DNA of 64,000 nucleotides from Crossiella equi (GTDB lineage Bacteria > Actinomycetota > Actinomycetes > Mycobacteriales > Pseudonocardiaceae): contig NZ_JAGIOO010000001.1 of assembly GCF_017876755.1 (NCBI RefSeq), positions 2,961,786 to 3,025,785 of the forward strand, written 5' to 3'. Made by a program: the position numbers and the translations under genes. The stretch's first letter is position 1; each line of letters begins with the position of its first letter. A model generated the notes under the pieces. The model saw nothing but the letters and a program-made list of their open reading frames with translations. It was not told where the DNA came from and did no database searches. Below, piece by piece: positions 36,775-44,900 of the stretch.

Positions 36775-38133
36775 CTAGCCGTAGGTCTTGCGCAGGAACT
36801 CCCGCCAGCCCAGCACCAGCTTCGCCCGGTCCACCCCGAGCACGTCCCGCACCATGCGGTCCTGCCCGGCGGCGTCGGTCTGCCCGGCGCGGGCCAGCGT
36901 GCGGTACAGCTCGACCAGGGCGTCCTCGCCGAAGCGGTCGGCGATGAACAGCGACAGCGACCAGGAGGACTGGTAGGCCACGTCCAGCTTGGTGCCGCCC
37001 GCCCGGAAGTCCGCGTCGGCGGGCAGTTCCAGGTTGCCGTCCTCGGCCCGCACCCGGCGGGTCAGGTCCGGAGCGGCCTCGGTGGGCGCGATGCCGCTGC
37101 CCCGGTAGCCCACGTAGTCGGCGAAGCCCTCCAGCAGCCACATGGGCGCGCCGTCGACCGTGGCCGCGCGGGCCGCCACGTGGGTGATCTCGTGCCGCAG
37201 CACCACCCGCAGCGCGCTCGCCGACAGCCGGGTCGCGGTCTTGGGGTTGAACACGATGCGGGCGCCCTCGACCTGGACCTGCTCGTGGTCCACCCGGTCG
37301 GCCAGCGCCACCGCGGCGATCGAGTCGACCGCGAACTCCGAGCCCACCATGGCCTGCAGCTCGCGCGTGGTCTCCGGCAGCACGACGACCACCCGCTGCG
37401 GCCACTCCCGGCCCCACACCTCGCTGACCGCGCGCACCGCGGCGTCCAGCTCCTTGGCCACCCGCTGCGCCAGCGCCGCGTTGGCCCGGTGGCCCAGCAC
37501 GATGCCCGCGTTGGTGGTGAGCACCTGGCAGGGCCCGAAGTCCCACGGACCGCGCCAGGTGCGGCGGCCCTGCGCCTCCAGGGCGGTGTCGGAGGTGAGG
37601 TACCAGCTGTCGCCGTAGCGGGCGAACAGGTAGCCCATGGGCCGCGAGGTGGGCACCGCGTCACCGCCGCCGAGCGCGTAGCCCAGCTCGACCTTGGGCG
37701 CGTACAGCTCCGCGGCGTCCGGGGCGTAGGCGGTCAGGCCCTGCGTGCCCAGCACCTCGGTGGGCTCGATCTGGTAGCGCCAGCTGGACAGCGGCACCCC
37801 GGCCAGGTTCACGAACAGGTTGCGCTGCGCGGTGGCGAAGGTCGAGTCGGCGTTGGGGTCCAGGGTGGAGAGGAAGGTGATCTCGTCGCGCCGCAGCAGG
37901 GCCTCGGCGCGACGGCGCAGCAGCTCGGTGACGGCCGCCGCCCTGGGCGCCTCGGCCGTGGTGGCCGGGGCCTCGGGCGGTACCGCGCGGCCGGCCGCGT
38001 CGATGCTCGAGGAGGTCGGCGACGGGCCCGCCGAGTCGGCACCGGTGGGCGTGGCCACCACGGTGAGCCCAGCGAGCATCGTGGCGGCCACCGCGGCGAC
38101 CAGCCAGCTCCTGTACCGGCTGATCCCGGACAC
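36775..38133 (-). CDS. putative secreted zinc peptidase (MA-like, HExxH)
   Basis: A 452-residue protein with an N-terminal signal/anchor helix (about residues 10-30), a Thr/Ala/Pro-rich linker, an NTF2-like stretch, and a C-terminal metallopeptidase-type domain: RHEITHVAARA (HExxH) followed by WLLEGFADYVGY, where the Glu is the probable third ligand as in gluzincins. Likely acts outside the cytoplasm; substrate unknown. GTG 38133 is preceded by -10 TACGAT. It lies immediately downstream of the riboswitch-controlled NlpC/P60 gene, with a terminator between them. Confidence 0.72.
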   Translation of the reverse strand: MSGISRYRSWLVAAVAATMLAGLTVVATPTGADSAGPSPTSSSIDAAGRAVPPEAPATTAEAPRAAAVTELLRRRAEALLRRDEITFLSTLDPNADSTFATAQRNLFVNLAGVPLSSWRYQIEPTEVLGTQGLTAYAPDAAELYAPKVELGYALGGGDAVPTSRPMGYLFARYGDSWYLTSDTALEAQGRRTWRGPWDFGPCQVLTTNAGIVLGHRANAALAQRVAKELDAAVRAVSEVWGREWPQRVVVVLPETTRELQAMVGSEFAVDSIAAVALADRVDHEQVQVEGARIVFNPKTATRLSASALRVVLRHEITHVAARAATVDGAPMWLLEGFADYVGYRGSGIAPTEAAPDLTRRVRAEDGNLELPADADFRAGGTKLDVAYQSSWSLSLFIADRFGEDALVELYRTLARAGQTDAAGQDRMVRDVLGVDRAKLVLGWREFLRKTYG

Positions 38134-38139
38134 ACACGC

Positions 38140-38145
38140 ATCGTA
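38140..38145 (-). promoter_or_regulatory. candidate -10 box (leaderless)
   Basis: TACGAT on the minus strand ends 6 nt before GTG 38133, just beyond a terminator hairpin. Confidence 0.55.
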
Positions 38146-38156
38146 GGGCCAGCACG

Positions 38157-38195
38157 CCGGAGGGGCTGCCACCCGATCGGTGTCAGCCCCTCCGG
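38157..38195 (-). terminator. NlpC/P60 gene terminator
   Basis: Perfect 12-bp stem (CCGGAGGGGCTG and complement), 15-nt loop, downstream of the NlpC/P60 stop. Confidence 0.7.
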
Positions 38196-38220
38196 TCAAG
38201 CCAAGTTACCCAGATCGGGG

Positions 38221-39255
38221 TCAGGCACCGACCCGTCGCACCGCGGTGATGTTCTTCTGCAGCGGGGCGATCTTGACCACGTCACCGGTGGTCGGCGCGT
38301 GCAGCATCTTGCCGCCGCCGACCGCGATGCCGATGTGGCCCGGGTAGGCGACCAGGTCGCCCGGCTGGATCGCGCTCAGCGGCACGGCCGCGCCCACGCG
38401 GGCCTGCTGCGAGCTGGACCGCGGCAGGGTCAGGCCGACCTGCTGGTAGGCCCAGTAGACGAGGCCGGAGCAGTCGAAGCTGTTCGGGCCCTCGTCGCCG
38501 TAGACGTAGGGCTTGCCGCGCTTGGTCAGCGCCGCCTGCAGCGCCGCGCCCGCGATGCCGCTGTTCGGCGGGATCGTGACGTTGGAGTTGTCCTGCGGGC
38601 CGCGGAGCTTCTCCTTCTCCGCGCCGGTCAGGCGGTCGTACTGCGCCTGGACCTTGTCCTGGCGGGCCTTGAGCTCGTTCTTGCGCTTCTCGAGCTCGGC
38701 CGCGATCCGCTCGGCCTCCTCGGTGGACTTCTTCGCCCGCTCCGAGGCCTCCGAGGCGCGCTTGCCCGCGTCCTCGGCCTGCTTGATCGTGGCGCGCAGC
38801 TTGTCGATCGAGTCCTTGTTGTCGCCCGCGACCATGTCGAGCAGGGCCATCTTGTCGAGGAACTCGTTCGGCGAACGCGACAGCAGCAGGGCGCTGACCT
38901 GGTTCAGGCGCGCGCCCTCGAAGTCCGCCGCGGCCATCTTGTCGACGTCCTTGCGGAGGAAGTCCTCCTGCTCACGGGCCTGGGCGCCGAGCTTGGAGGC
39001 CTCCTCGGCGTCCTTGTTGGCCTTGTCGAGCTCGGCCTTCTTCTTGTTCAGGTCGTCCTGCGCCTCGTGCAGGGACTCCGCGAGCTTCTCGGTCTCCTTC
39101 GCGATCTCCTGCAGCTGCTTCATCGCCTCGGTGGCGTTGCTGGGCAGCTCGGGGTCGGCGAGCGCGGGGGTCGTGGGGGCGATGCCCACCGCCACGACGA
39201 TCGCGGAGGCGGCCAGTGCCCCGCGCATGGTGCGCTTGAGTCGATGCGACGCCAC
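38221..39255 (-). CDS. secreted NlpC/P60 peptidoglycan hydrolase (RipA-like, Rv2190c-like)
   Basis: A 344-residue cell-wall endopeptidase. Signal peptide to about residue 33 (ending PALAD), then a long coiled coil rich in Glu/Lys/Ala (about 40-215), and a C-terminal NlpC/P60 domain with catalytic Cys in FDCSGLVYWAY, His in YPGHIGIAVG and a polar third residue in KMLHAP. Such enzymes cut D-Glu-mDAP links during division. The coiled coil keeps the active site closed in relatives. GTG 39255 has GAAGGAG about 12 nt upstream. Expression should respond to cyclic di-AMP through the upstream riboswitch. Confidence 0.93.
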   Translation of the reverse strand: MASHRLKRTMRGALAASAIVVAVGIAPTTPALADPELPSNATEAMKQLQEIAKETEKLAESLHEAQDDLNKKKAELDKANKDAEEASKLGAQAREQEDFLRKDVDKMAAADFEGARLNQVSALLLSRSPNEFLDKMALLDMVAGDNKDSIDKLRATIKQAEDAGKRASEASERAKKSTEEAERIAAELEKRKNELKARQDKVQAQYDRLTGAEKEKLRGPQDNSNVTIPPNSGIAGAALQAALTKRGKPYVYGDEGPNSFDCSGLVYWAYQQVGLTLPRSSSQQARVGAAVPLSAIQPGDLVAYPGHIGIAVGGGKMLHAPTTGDVVKIAPLQKNITAVRRVGA

Positions 39256-39279
39256 GTGGCGTACTACTCCTTCGTCCTC

Positions 39280-39422
39280 GCTACCGCGTACCGGGTTAGC
39301 TGACGGGTTCGGGCCCGAAGTCGCCCTACGCGCGTCCTCTCGGTCTTCGAGAGACCGCCCGATTCACCCCAACTGCTCGGGTCCCCGGCTCAGCCCCCCG
39401 ACAGGCCGATTCGGCGGCGTCT
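39280..39422 (-). ncRNA. ydaO/yuaA (cyclic di-AMP) riboswitch
   Basis: On the minus strand, the leader of the NlpC/P60 gene carries the conserved ydaO blocks in order: CCGCCGAATCGG, GGGGACCC, TTGGGGTGAATC, GTAGGGCGAC and CCCGAACCCGTCAGCTAACC, with a variable hairpin between the third and fourth. In actinomycetes this riboswitch class commonly controls wall hydrolases and resuscitation factors, usually turning expression off at high c-di-AMP. Confidence 0.92.
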
Positions 39423-39739
39423 CGCGGTGTCGCCCTCGGTTGGACAACGGTCCGCCGCGAGATCTCGGACAGGCTACGAGTAGTGAGACCGCCCGTCCAC
39501 CACCCCCCGGCCCCCGGCCTCCCGACTTGCCCCGGCCGCCCGTTCGGGCTAGTTACGGACTGATACGGATGCGCTGTGTAGTCGGTCACCGTATTCGGCG
39601 CGACCTGCGGTGTTACCGACGCCCGGAGATCATCTCCAGACACGGACGGATACTTTCCGTTTCCGGTTGCACATCGGTTCACCGAGAAACTGTGACGACC
39701 GACACAGGCATATCAGGTATGGGCGCGCTCACACCGAAC
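39423..39739. other. intergenic region upstream of the riboswitch
   Basis: No ORF supported. On the minus strand TAGCCT near 39472-39477 could be the -10 box for the riboswitch transcript, giving a leader of about 210 nt. The rest shows no repeat or gene that I can see. Confidence 0.4.
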
Positions 39740-41113
39740 TCAGACGCGGCCCAGGCGGGTGAGCAGCACCGTCGAGGGCACCGGGTGCGCGCCCCGGCGG
39801 CGCACCGAGTCGGCCACCGCACGGTCGGAGGTCACCACGACCACCGGGCGGCCCTCCGGCTCGGCGGTGACCAGGGCGCGGATCACGTCGTCGGCCAGCA
39901 CCCCGGGATCGCTGAACAGCACGCGCACCCCGCGCGGCGCGGCCGAGGGCACCGCGACCACCCCGGCCCCGTCGAAGACCAGCGTGACCTCGGCCCCGGT
40001 GCGCGCGGCCAGCACGGCCAGCTGGTGCACCAGCCGGTCACGCTGCTCGGACAGCGTCAGCTCCGGGTAGCCGGTCTTGGTGACGTTGTAGCCGTCGACC
40101 ACCAGGTGCACGGTGGGCAGCGCGAGCAGCCGGTCCAGCGCGGCGGGGTCCTCGACCCGGCCGACCGCGCCGGTGGCGGCCGTGGCACCGCGCACGGTGT
40201 CGGCGGGCCGGGGCCCGGTGCCGCCCAGCGCCAGCTCGCGGCGCAGCCCGGTGACCGCACCGGCCAGGGTGTCCACCAGCAGCCCGAGGCGCACCTCGTC
40301 GGCCTGCCGGGCCTCCCGCGCGGACTGGCGGGCCACCTCGGCCTCGGCCAGCGCCCTGGCGGCCTTGAGGCGCTCGGTCTCGGCGCGCTCCCGCTCCTTG
40401 TCGCGCTCGGCGGTGATCGCGGCGACCACCGCCCGGGTCTCGCCGCCGCCGCGCTCCAGCTCGGCCCGCGCGGCCTCGGCCTCGTCCTTGGCCTGGCGCA
40501 GCCGCACGCCCTGCTCGCGCAGCCGCTTGCGCAGCCGCTCCAGCTCGGCCTCGCCCTCCTGCCGCACGCGCTCGGCCGCGCCCAGGGCCTGTTCCAGCTC
40601 CTCGCGCAGGCGGGCCAGCTCGGCCTCCTGGCGTTCCAGGCGGGCCACGCCGGAGTCGCGCTCCCCGCGCAGCTGCGCGTCGCTGCCGCGCCGGGCGACC
40701 AGCTCCACGTACAGCGGCGCGGCGGGCTCCTCCAGCAGCAGCGCGGCCGCGGCGGAGGCCACCGGGTCGCTGGGCGCGAGCTCCAACGCGCTCGGCCGGT
40801 GCTCGCGGCACCACTGCACCACCGCGTTGCGGAAGACCGCGGACTCGCGCAGCGCGGCCACCAGCGCGCCCGCGCCCAGCTTCGCCCGCTTGGCGGGGGC
40901 GAACCGGGCGACCGGGCGCAGCGGCTGGGGGATGTCGACCTGCGCCATGGTGCCCAGTGCCTCGGCGGACAGCTCGGCCAGCCGGGCCCGCACGGGCTCC
41001 GGCAGCGCGTCGAAGCCGGGCTCGGGCTCCTCGGCCCGCGCACCGTCCACTGCGGACGGACCCGGCTCGGGGTCCGGTCCGTCGTGGCTGGTCTCCGCGG
41101 ACATGGGGAACAC
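39740..41113 (-). CDS. NYN-domain protein with coiled coil
   Basis: A 457-residue protein: an N-terminal region with many Ala/Glu (to about 130), a long coiled coil (about 135-300, Glu/Arg/Leu-rich) and a C-terminal NYN/PIN-like domain from about 325 (LVVDGYNVTKTGYPEL, VTLVFDGAG, DDVIRALV, VVVVTSDRAVAD), with the acidic residues expected of an RNase. The family includes YacP-type RNases; ribosome- or RNA-linked cleavage is plausible. GTG 41113 follows a -10 box by 7 nt; ATG 41104 is the alternative. Confidence 0.8.
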   Translation of the reverse strand: MFPMSAETSHDGPDPEPGPSAVDGARAEEPEPGFDALPEPVRARLAELSAEALGTMAQVDIPQPLRPVARFAPAKRAKLGAGALVAALRESAVFRNAVVQWCREHRPSALELAPSDPVASAAAALLLEEPAAPLYVELVARRGSDAQLRGERDSGVARLERQEAELARLREELEQALGAAERVRQEGEAELERLRKRLREQGVRLRQAKDEAEAARAELERGGGETRAVVAAITAERDKERERAETERLKAARALAEAEVARQSAREARQADEVRLGLLVDTLAGAVTGLRRELALGGTGPRPADTVRGATAATGAVGRVEDPAALDRLLALPTVHLVVDGYNVTKTGYPELTLSEQRDRLVHQLAVLAARTGAEVTLVFDGAGVVAVPSAAPRGVRVLFSDPGVLADDVIRALVTAEPEGRPVVVVTSDRAVADSVRRRGAHPVPSTVLLTRLGRV

Positions 41114-41120
41114 CCGCTAC

Positions 41121-41126
41121 AGGTTA
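41121..41126 (-). promoter_or_regulatory. candidate -10 box (leaderless)
   Basis: TAACCT on the minus strand ends 7 nt before GTG 41113. Confidence 0.5.
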
Positions 41127-41191
41127 GTCGCCGCGACCGGGCCCGGTGCGCCAGCACGGTCGCACTCCGTGACGCTTGTACAACAACCTCG

Positions 41192-42115
41192 TCACGTCCG
41201 GGCAGTGCCCACCGGCTCCCGGACCCGCTCCGCCACCGGCTCGGGCACCTCGGGCACCACGAGGAACAGCCTGGTCACCGCGGTCGCGACGGCCACCAGC
41301 ACGGCCCTGGGCAGCACGCGCACCACCGGGCGGGCCAGGCCGCGCGGCAGGTCGCCGAGCAGCAGCATGTCGAAGATGCCCAGCAGGGCGGCCCTGGGCG
41401 CGTCGCGCAGCGCGGCCACCGCCTCCTCGACCACTCCGGCCAGGTACTCCCGCATCTTCTGCCGCGCGGCGTCCCGGCCGTGCATGCGGACGAACAGCCG
41501 CAGCGAGTTGAAGCTGTCCTCGGCCACGTCCGGCCCGTAGGTGCGCACGTCGTCGGCGACCTCGAGGAAGAGCATGAACGGCACGAGCAGCGAGTAGAGC
41601 GCCTCGTCGTTGCGCACGCCCTTGATGTTGTTGAGCACCCGCACCATCGCGTCGATGACCGCGGAGCGGATCACGTTCACCTCGCGGAAGACCTCCTCGG
41701 TCAGCTCGACCTCGCCGAGCTGCACGCGGCCTTCCAGGATGTAGTACCGCTCCAGCTCCTCGATGTTCCGCGCCACCCCCGCGTCCCAGGCGCGGTGGCT
41801 GCGCACCAGCTCGATCATCTCCCGTTTCCAGGAATGGTCGGTGATGGTCGAACGGCCTTCGCGCTGCGCCTGTTCGTACAGGAAGTCGCCCTTGTACATG
41901 AGCGAGTAGAACTGGATCATCAATGGCCGCACCCGCCCGGCCTCCGCCCTGGTGTAGCGGGCGTGGTCGAAGTGGTAGCCCTTCATGATCTCGATGAACT
42001 CGTTCGCGCGCTGGTGCATGAGATAGCTGATCTCGACCCGGTCGCGGCCAGCCCATTCCCCGGCGGCCCGGGCCATCGCCGCCCCGACGGCGGAGCCCGT
42101 CCGTTCTCCAGTCAT
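41192..42115 (-). CDS. tandem-paralogue family member A, terpene-synthase-like helical protein
   Basis: A 307-residue all-helical protein, last of five tandem paralogues (A-E). Shared blocks: YKGDFLYEQAQREGRSTITD (about residue 85), LERYYILEGRVQLGEVELTEE, IRSAVID, and LEVADDVRTYGPDVAEDSFN (about 210-230), followed by SLRLFVRMHGRDAA. The block DDVRTYGPD matches the class I terpene-synthase metal motif (N/D)D(L/I/V)x(S/T)xxxE except for the final D, and the N-x-L-x-L...G...A tail also matches that family. The aspartate-rich motif is only GDxxYE. Separated from B by a hairpin. SD GGAGGAAG before ATG 42115. Confidence 0.75.
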   Translation of the reverse strand: MTGERTGSAVGAAMARAAGEWAGRDRVEISYLMHQRANEFIEIMKGYHFDHARYTRAEAGRVRPLMIQFYSLMYKGDFLYEQAQREGRSTITDHSWKREMIELVRSHRAWDAGVARNIEELERYYILEGRVQLGEVELTEEVFREVNVIRSAVIDAMVRVLNNIKGVRNDEALYSLLVPFMLFLEVADDVRTYGPDVAEDSFNSLRLFVRMHGRDAARQKMREYLAGVVEEAVAALRDAPRAALLGIFDMLLLGDLPRGLARPVVRVLPRAVLVAVATAVTRLFLVVPEVPEPVAERVREPVGTART

Positions 42116-42165
42116 TTCTTCCTCCCCATTGTCCAGCAGGGCAACAGGCTATCGGGGAAAAAGAA

Positions 42166-42208
42166 GATCGCCCGGATTCCCTGGCCACAAAAGGAAATCC
42201 GGGCGATC
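42166..42208 (-). terminator. hairpin between paralogues B and A
   Basis: Perfect 13-bp stem (GATCGCCCGGATT and complement) with a 17-nt loop between two genes on the same strand; could terminate or attenuate reading into paralogue A. Confidence 0.65.
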
Positions 42209-42227
42209 CGCACTGTGGTTCTGCCGC

Positions 42228-43166
42228 CTACTTCCGCACCGCTTTCTTCCGCAACGATGCCGGGGCCGTTTCGGCGACCGGTTCCGGCATGGTCTTGGGC
42301 ACCGCGAGGAAGTGCCGGGTGAGGTGGCCAGCCAGCTTCTTCAGCACGCCGGTGGGCAGCAGGCCGAGCGCGGCGCGCACCGGCCGGGTGTTCAGGCGGC
42401 CCAGCAGCATCACCTCGTACAGCCCGAGCACGCTGCGCCGGGGCGCGCCCGCGATGAGCCCCACCGCCTCCTCGGCCAGGCCCTGGAGGTAGGCCCGCAT
42501 CCGGGGCACCGCCGCGTCCCGGCCGTACATCCGCACGAACAGCCGGAGCGCGTTGAAGGAGTCGTCCGCGCGGTCCAGCGGGTAGGAGTCCAGGTCGTCG
42601 GTGATCTCCAGGAACACCATCCACGGCTCGATCAGCCCGAACAGCGGCTCGTCGTGCGGCACGCCCTTGATGTTGTTCAGCGCGCGGCTCAGGCCGTCGA
42701 TCACCGCCGAGCGGATCACGTTGACCTCGCGGAAGACCTCCTCGGTCAGCTCGACCTCGCCGAGCATCACCTGGCCTTCCAGGACGTAGTACCGCTCCAG
42801 CTCCTCGACGCAGTGCGCGACCGTCTCGTCCCAGGCCTCGTGCCCCTTGACCAGCTCGATGAGCTCGCGCTTCCAGGTGTGGTCGGTGATGGTGGACCGG
42901 CCCTCGCGCTGCGCCTGCTCGTAGAGGAAGTCGCCCTTGTACATCAGCGCCCAGTAGTGCACCACCAGCGGGTGCACGCGCTCGGCCTCCGCCTTGGTGT
43001 AGCGGGCGAACTTGTGGTTGAAGCCCTCCATGTAGTTCGCGCAGCGCTCCGCCCGCAGGTTCATGCGGTAGGAGACGCTGATCTCGTCCCAGCCCGCGGG
43101 CCCGCCGCCGGTCGGCAGGCTCATCGCGTCGTGCACGCGCTCGTCCAGGTCAACCTTGCCCGGCAT
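42228..43166 (-). CDS. tandem-paralogue family member B, terpene-synthase-like helical protein
   Basis: A 312-residue paralogue very close to A: YKGDFLYEQAQREGRSTITD is identical in both, and both contain FREVNVIRSAVID. Its NSE-like block reads DDLDSYPLD and is followed by NALRLFVRMYGRDAA. The C-terminal third is more variable, ending in MPEPVAETAPA like the PEPVAE tails of A and E. The closeness of A and B suggests a recent duplication. The start (43166) lies 27 bp downstream of C's stop. Confidence 0.75.
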   Translation of the reverse strand: MPGKVDLDERVHDAMSLPTGGGPAGWDEISVSYRMNLRAERCANYMEGFNHKFARYTKAEAERVHPLVVHYWALMYKGDFLYEQAQREGRSTITDHTWKRELIELVKGHEAWDETVAHCVEELERYYVLEGQVMLGEVELTEEVFREVNVIRSAVIDGLSRALNNIKGVPHDEPLFGLIEPWMVFLEITDDLDSYPLDRADDSFNALRLFVRMYGRDAAVPRMRAYLQGLAEEAVGLIAGAPRRSVLGLYEVMLLGRLNTRPVRAALGLLPTGVLKKLAGHLTRHFLAVPKTMPEPVAETAPASLRKKAVRK

Positions 43167-43193
43167 GTGCTTCTCCCCTGTGGTGGCCGTCGG

Positions 43194-43931
43194 TCAGACG
43201 CTCGCCCGGCGCGCCAGCCAGGCCTTGAGCCCCGGTTCGCCGAGCTCGCGCTGCGCCCGGGTGGCGGCGGTGAGCAGGTCGTGGCGGATCTCCCGCAGCC
43301 GCGTGCCAGCCTGGTGCTCGCTGCCGGTGAGCGCGGTGTAGGCGCGGAGGAGGTTGAACCGGCCGGTGTCGTCGGTGGCGGTCCCGGCTTCGGCGAGGTC
43401 GCCGTCCAGCTGCGCCAGGCGCACCGCGGGCTCGTACCCGGCCAGCTGCCCGGCGCTCAGGCGGCGGCGCCGGAAGTTGGCCACCACCTTGACCACCGCG
43501 AGCAGCTCGCCCGCCCGCAGCCGCCCGATCTGCTCGGCCGCGGCCTCGGTCAGCGGCACCGTCCCGGACCGCACGGCCTGGCTGAGCACGTGGGCGTGCC
43601 GCAGGTCGTAGAGGCACTTCTGCACGTCGGTGTCGTAGACGGTGTGGCTGGTCAGGATCGCCTGGATCTGGGCGCGCCAGTCGCCGCCCGGGTCCCGCCA
43701 GCCCCGCTCGCACAGCGCGAGCTGGTGGCACAGCACCGGTGTGATGACCCGGCTCTCCTCCGGGCCCGCGCCGAGCAGCTCCCAGTACCGGGTGCCCGCC
43801 GCGGCGCGCAGCCTCGCCTCGGAGGCGGTCTTGTCCCGGTAGGACACCGTGCTGTCCAGCCAGGTGCGCGCCTGCTGGGCACCGTGCACGCGCTCGGCGA
43901 CGCGGCCCGCGGCGCTCTTCCGCCCGAACAT
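43194..43931 (-). CDS. tandem-paralogue family member C, shortened and motif-degenerate
   Basis: A 245-residue protein sharing the family's N-terminal SYRDKTASE... pattern and the NLLRAY...TG segment near residue 190 but lacking both metal-type motifs: no GDxxYE and no DDLxS block (only LDGDLAEAG). It ends about 60 residues before its relatives would. It fits tightly between D and B (10 and 27 bp), so it is likely expressed with them. It may be a non-catalytic partner, or a decaying copy. Weak overall similarity; the family link is inferred. Confidence 0.6.
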   Translation of the reverse strand: MFGRKSAAGRVAERVHGAQQARTWLDSTVSYRDKTASEARLRAAAGTRYWELLGAGPEESRVITPVLCHQLALCERGWRDPGGDWRAQIQAILTSHTVYDTDVQKCLYDLRHAHVLSQAVRSGTVPLTEAAAEQIGRLRAGELLAVVKVVANFRRRRLSAGQLAGYEPAVRLAQLDGDLAEAGTATDDTGRFNLLRAYTALTGSEHQAGTRLREIRHDLLTAATRAQRELGEPGLKAWLARRASV

Positions 43932-43941
43932 GGTGGCCCCC

Positions 43942-44868
43942 TCAGCCCGCGACGCTCAGCAGCCGCGGCGCGGCCGGGTCCGGCAGCAGCGCGGGCAGCG
44001 GGGCGGTGGCGATGTCCGAGCGCGCCGCGGTGCTCTTGGCCAGCGGCAGCAGCACGGCCCGGGGCAGGCGGCGGGCCAGCGGGGCCAGCACGTCGATGCC
44101 CGCGTCCGGCAGGCCGGAGAGCAGCAGCTTGCGCAGGGTCGAGGTGCGCGCGCCCTGGAGCTGGTCCAGGCAGCGGCGCACCCAGCGGCGGCGGAAGTCC
44201 TCGACCTCGGCCAGCGCGCGCTCCGGGCCGTGCAGGCGGTGGAACAGGCGGATGGTGTTGAAGCTGTCGTCGGCCACGTCGCCCGCGTAGTCGTCGATGT
44301 CCACGCGCAGCTCCATCAGCAGCGTCCACGGCCGCAGCATGGCCAGGTACTCCTCGTCCACCTCCTGCCCGCTGAGCAGGTACAGCAGCCGGTCCAGGGT
44401 GAACACGTCGGAGGAGCGGATGGACAGGACGTCCTCGATGACCCGCTGGCTCAGCTCGACCTCGCCGAGCACGATCCGGCCCTCGGTGATGAAGTAGCGC
44501 TCCAGGTCGGCCAGGCCCGCCCGCACCTCGGGGGTGAGCACGCCGTAGGAGTCGACCAGCTCCTCCAGCTCGGTCCTCCAGGAGTGGTCGGTGATCGTGG
44601 CGCTGCCCTGCCGCTGGGCGGCCTCGTAGAGGTAGTCACCCCGGTACATCACCGCGGTGTAGTGCCGGATGAACGGCTGCATCAGCTCCCACCGGTCGCG
44701 GTCGAAGCCGAGCGCGTAGGCCCCGCCGACGGTGTCGCGCAGCAGCGCCTTGCTGGCCTTGACGCTCTCCCGGTAGCTGACCGAGAGGTCCTGCCAGCGG
44801 GCGGGCGTCTGTTTGGGCAGCATCCGCTCCTTGAGGGCGGCCAGGCTGGCCATGTGGTTGGTGCTCAT
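43942..44868 (-). CDS. tandem-paralogue family member D, terpene-synthase-like helical protein
   Basis: A 308-residue paralogue starting MSTNHMASLAALKERM. Family blocks: YRGDYLYEAAQRQGSATITD, LERYFITEGRIVLGEVEL, IRSSDVFTLDRLLYLL and VDIDDYAGDVADDSFNTIRL, then FHRLHGPERA. The NSE-like block here is VDIDDYAGD, less canonical than in B or E, but the N-x-I-R-L tail is kept. It lies 32 bp after E and 10 bp before C. Start ATG 44868. Confidence 0.73.
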   Translation of the reverse strand: MSTNHMASLAALKERMLPKQTPARWQDLSVSYRESVKASKALLRDTVGGAYALGFDRDRWELMQPFIRHYTAVMYRGDYLYEAAQRQGSATITDHSWRTELEELVDSYGVLTPEVRAGLADLERYFITEGRIVLGEVELSQRVIEDVLSIRSSDVFTLDRLLYLLSGQEVDEEYLAMLRPWTLLMELRVDIDDYAGDVADDSFNTIRLFHRLHGPERALAEVEDFRRRWVRRCLDQLQGARTSTLRKLLLSGLPDAGIDVLAPLARRLPRAVLLPLAKSTAARSDIATAPLPALLPDPAAPRLLSVAG

Positions 44869-44900
44869 GCTCGTTGAACCTCTTCCCCAGATCTCTCGCG

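Noticed and set aside
42166-42208. tRNA or attachment site between paralogues
   Set aside because: A simple hairpin with no cloverleaf or anticodon arm; explained as a terminator.
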